Below are positions 63,079 through 64,000 of a stretch of DNA of 64,000 nucleotides, piece after piece; position 1 is the first letter of the stretch; every line of letters begins with the position of its first letter. The translations under genes and the position numbers were made by a program. The stretch is taken from the NCBI GenBank assembly GCA_014871385.1, contig CM026426.1:44502484-44566483 (forward strand). Reading direction: 5' to 3'. Below the pieces are notes generated by a model, which was not told the DNA's origin, ran no database searches, and saw only the letters and a list, made by a program, of their open reading frames with translations. This stretch comes from Ceratodon purpureus (lineage: Eukaryota > Streptophyta > Bryopsida > Pseudoditrichales > Ditrichaceae).

Positions 63079-63400
63079 TTCGACTGCCAAGTTCCGACCT
63101 GAGTTCGGGTCCGACGCATACCAAATTCCGATGTCCTGCAACATACCTCGGTCCGCCTCCCATCAAATGGACTGGCGTACTATGCTACGCCTGCTTTATC
63201 TTCATGGTTGTTCTAGGAATCAGTGCATTATCTTCCACTTCGCAATGCAGCTGGCTCGTTGAAACGGGACACTTTGACAGCATTTCAGCAATGGCTCACA
63301 GTGCTGGGAGTCCACGGAGTCCTAACGCCTTGTTTGGCCCAGCCCAATTTTGGAACGATTGTGTCTGGAGCGACGATGAAGAGTATTTGGCAATCATGGA
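63079..63400. other. right flank of element F
   Basis: The first 80 bases carry AGTTCCGACC and ATTCCGATG words like 52080-52430. The rest has overlapping short frames with no recognised product. Confidence 0.4.
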
Positions 63401-63637
63401 GATGGGGACGAGAGGCAACCGAGTTTCTTACCTGCCATCTCGAGAGACGTCTTAGAGGGCATCATCTCGAAGATGTTGATGGTCGAGGATGACGACATCG
63501 AGAACTACAGAACATGCACTGTCCTCCGTTGTGTTTGCAGGGGGTGGAGAAACTTTGTGGACATTCAGCCACGTTGGTACCAGGGCCGACTTGCATTCAA
63601 CCTGCGGCCTTATATGGATTCTGAAGACAAGTCCTAG
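63395..63637 (+). pseudogene. F-box-like protein fragment
   Basis: In the frame ending at TAG 63635-63637, the sequence reads LPAISRDVLEGIISKM, then LRCVCRGWRNFVDIQPRWY. The spacing of LP...D-V-L-E-I-I and VC-x-x-WR-x-x-V resembles an F-box, which recruits targets to SCF ubiquitin ligases. An acidic insert (VEDDDIENYRT) lengthens the middle. No ATG or long downstream domain is seen, so it is a fragment or a single exon. Confidence 0.35.
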
Positions 63638-64000
63638 GAAATTGTTTGTTGAAGCACTAAGGTGTAGGGTACCGAACATTGCAGGTTAGTACAACTAGAT
63701 TCGTACGGTCGATTCTATCATTTGGTTCATATTGTGGACCAAGTGCTATAATACGCAGGCGGATTATGATTGCAGTCGCCATTTCTGCTTGTGATCCTTG
63801 ACTCTGAATCCACATTTATTGTCTATCTTTACACGTCTCCTCCAAACGCGTCGTTATGAGAATATGTTGAATGGTTTTGTACGTGGTCTAATCTCCCAAT
63901 TTCTACATGTCCTTCCTCCTAGATACACTTTGAACCGGTGTTTAGGCTTAGGGTTTAGCCAAGTTGCAAATATGCGATGGTCAAATTGGTGTCAACCATT
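63638..64000. other. window end, no gene recognised
   Basis: No supported coding frame or repeat. Confidence 0.4.

Larger units (their letters stand above)
52427..63100. repeat. dispersed GTCGGCT / AGCCGAC motif in element F
   Basis: GTCGGC or its complement occurs about 25 times across LTRs, leader, gag, pol and accessory ORF, against about 5 expected. Copies include 52730, 54131, 54709, 55027, 56688, 57771, 58770, 59210, 60213, 61010, 61370 and 61588. At 59210-59227 two copies face each other as GTCGGCTGCGTAGCCGAC, and a similar pair lies at 61010-61027. Confidence 0.7.

Noticed and set aside
1..64000. tRNA or rRNA genes
   Set aside because: I saw no cloverleaf with A and B box promoters and no rRNA-like stretch; a tRNA scan would be needed to exclude diverged copies.

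Overview
The window is nuclear DNA of a land plant. It carries Ty3/gypsy elements with plant-type zinc-knuckle gag, a SUVR-type SET methyltransferase relic, a calcineurin B-like (CBL) calcium sensor, SWIM-type zinc-finger and F-box-like relics and TATA boxes. Most of it is decayed mobile DNA. A non-seed plant such as a bryophyte is my guess, not something the sequence proves. Only the CBL gene (48107-48748) looks like an intact host gene.

Layout. 1-7.1 kb: a plus-strand Ty3/gypsy element whose gag-PR-RT-RNaseH-INT reading frame is open over 6.4 kb except for two in-frame TGA codons. 7.1-13.2 kb: element A, with one 915-codon plus-strand ORF and about 60 copies of an interrupted palindrome GTCNANTNGAC throughout. 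13.3-16 kb: element B, a minus-strand relative of the C and D proteins. 16-22 kb: short-motif repeats, decayed exons, the SUVR pseudogene, an unknown acidic/basic ORF and a broken SWIM gene. 22.9-41 kb: an 'E' background with a GCGT-N8-ACGC-like motif and weak coding relics, interrupted by element C (about 23.4-27.5 kb, 643-aa ORF) and element D (about 29.9-33.35 kb, 621-aa ORF, CCGG about every 40 bp). 41-52 kb: mostly unrecognised sequence with the CBL gene and an ACCAG-rich patch near 47 kb. 52.4-63.1 kb: element F, a complete LTR-to-LTR minus-strand retrotransposon of about 10.6 kb with gag-PR-RT, a truncated RNase H, no integrase and an accessory coiled-coil ORF before its 3' LTR. It sits in a TCCG-rich host element. 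An F-box-like fragment follows.

The main discovery candidate spans several elements. Elements A, B, D, E and F each carry a different short motif, usually with dyad symmetry, dispersed through coding and non-coding DNA. In A the motif falls in all three codon phases, so the DNA rather than the protein is what is conserved. A-D also encode related proteins with a conserved N-terminal domain, a coiled coil and, in B-D, a basic C-terminus. By inference, each protein may bind its own element's motif as a dimer, in the manner of the VANC anti-silencing proteins of Arabidopsis VANDAL transposons but in unrelated element types. A second theme is that many relics keep one long frame broken only by isolated stop codons, the pattern expected from C-to-T decay of methylated DNA.
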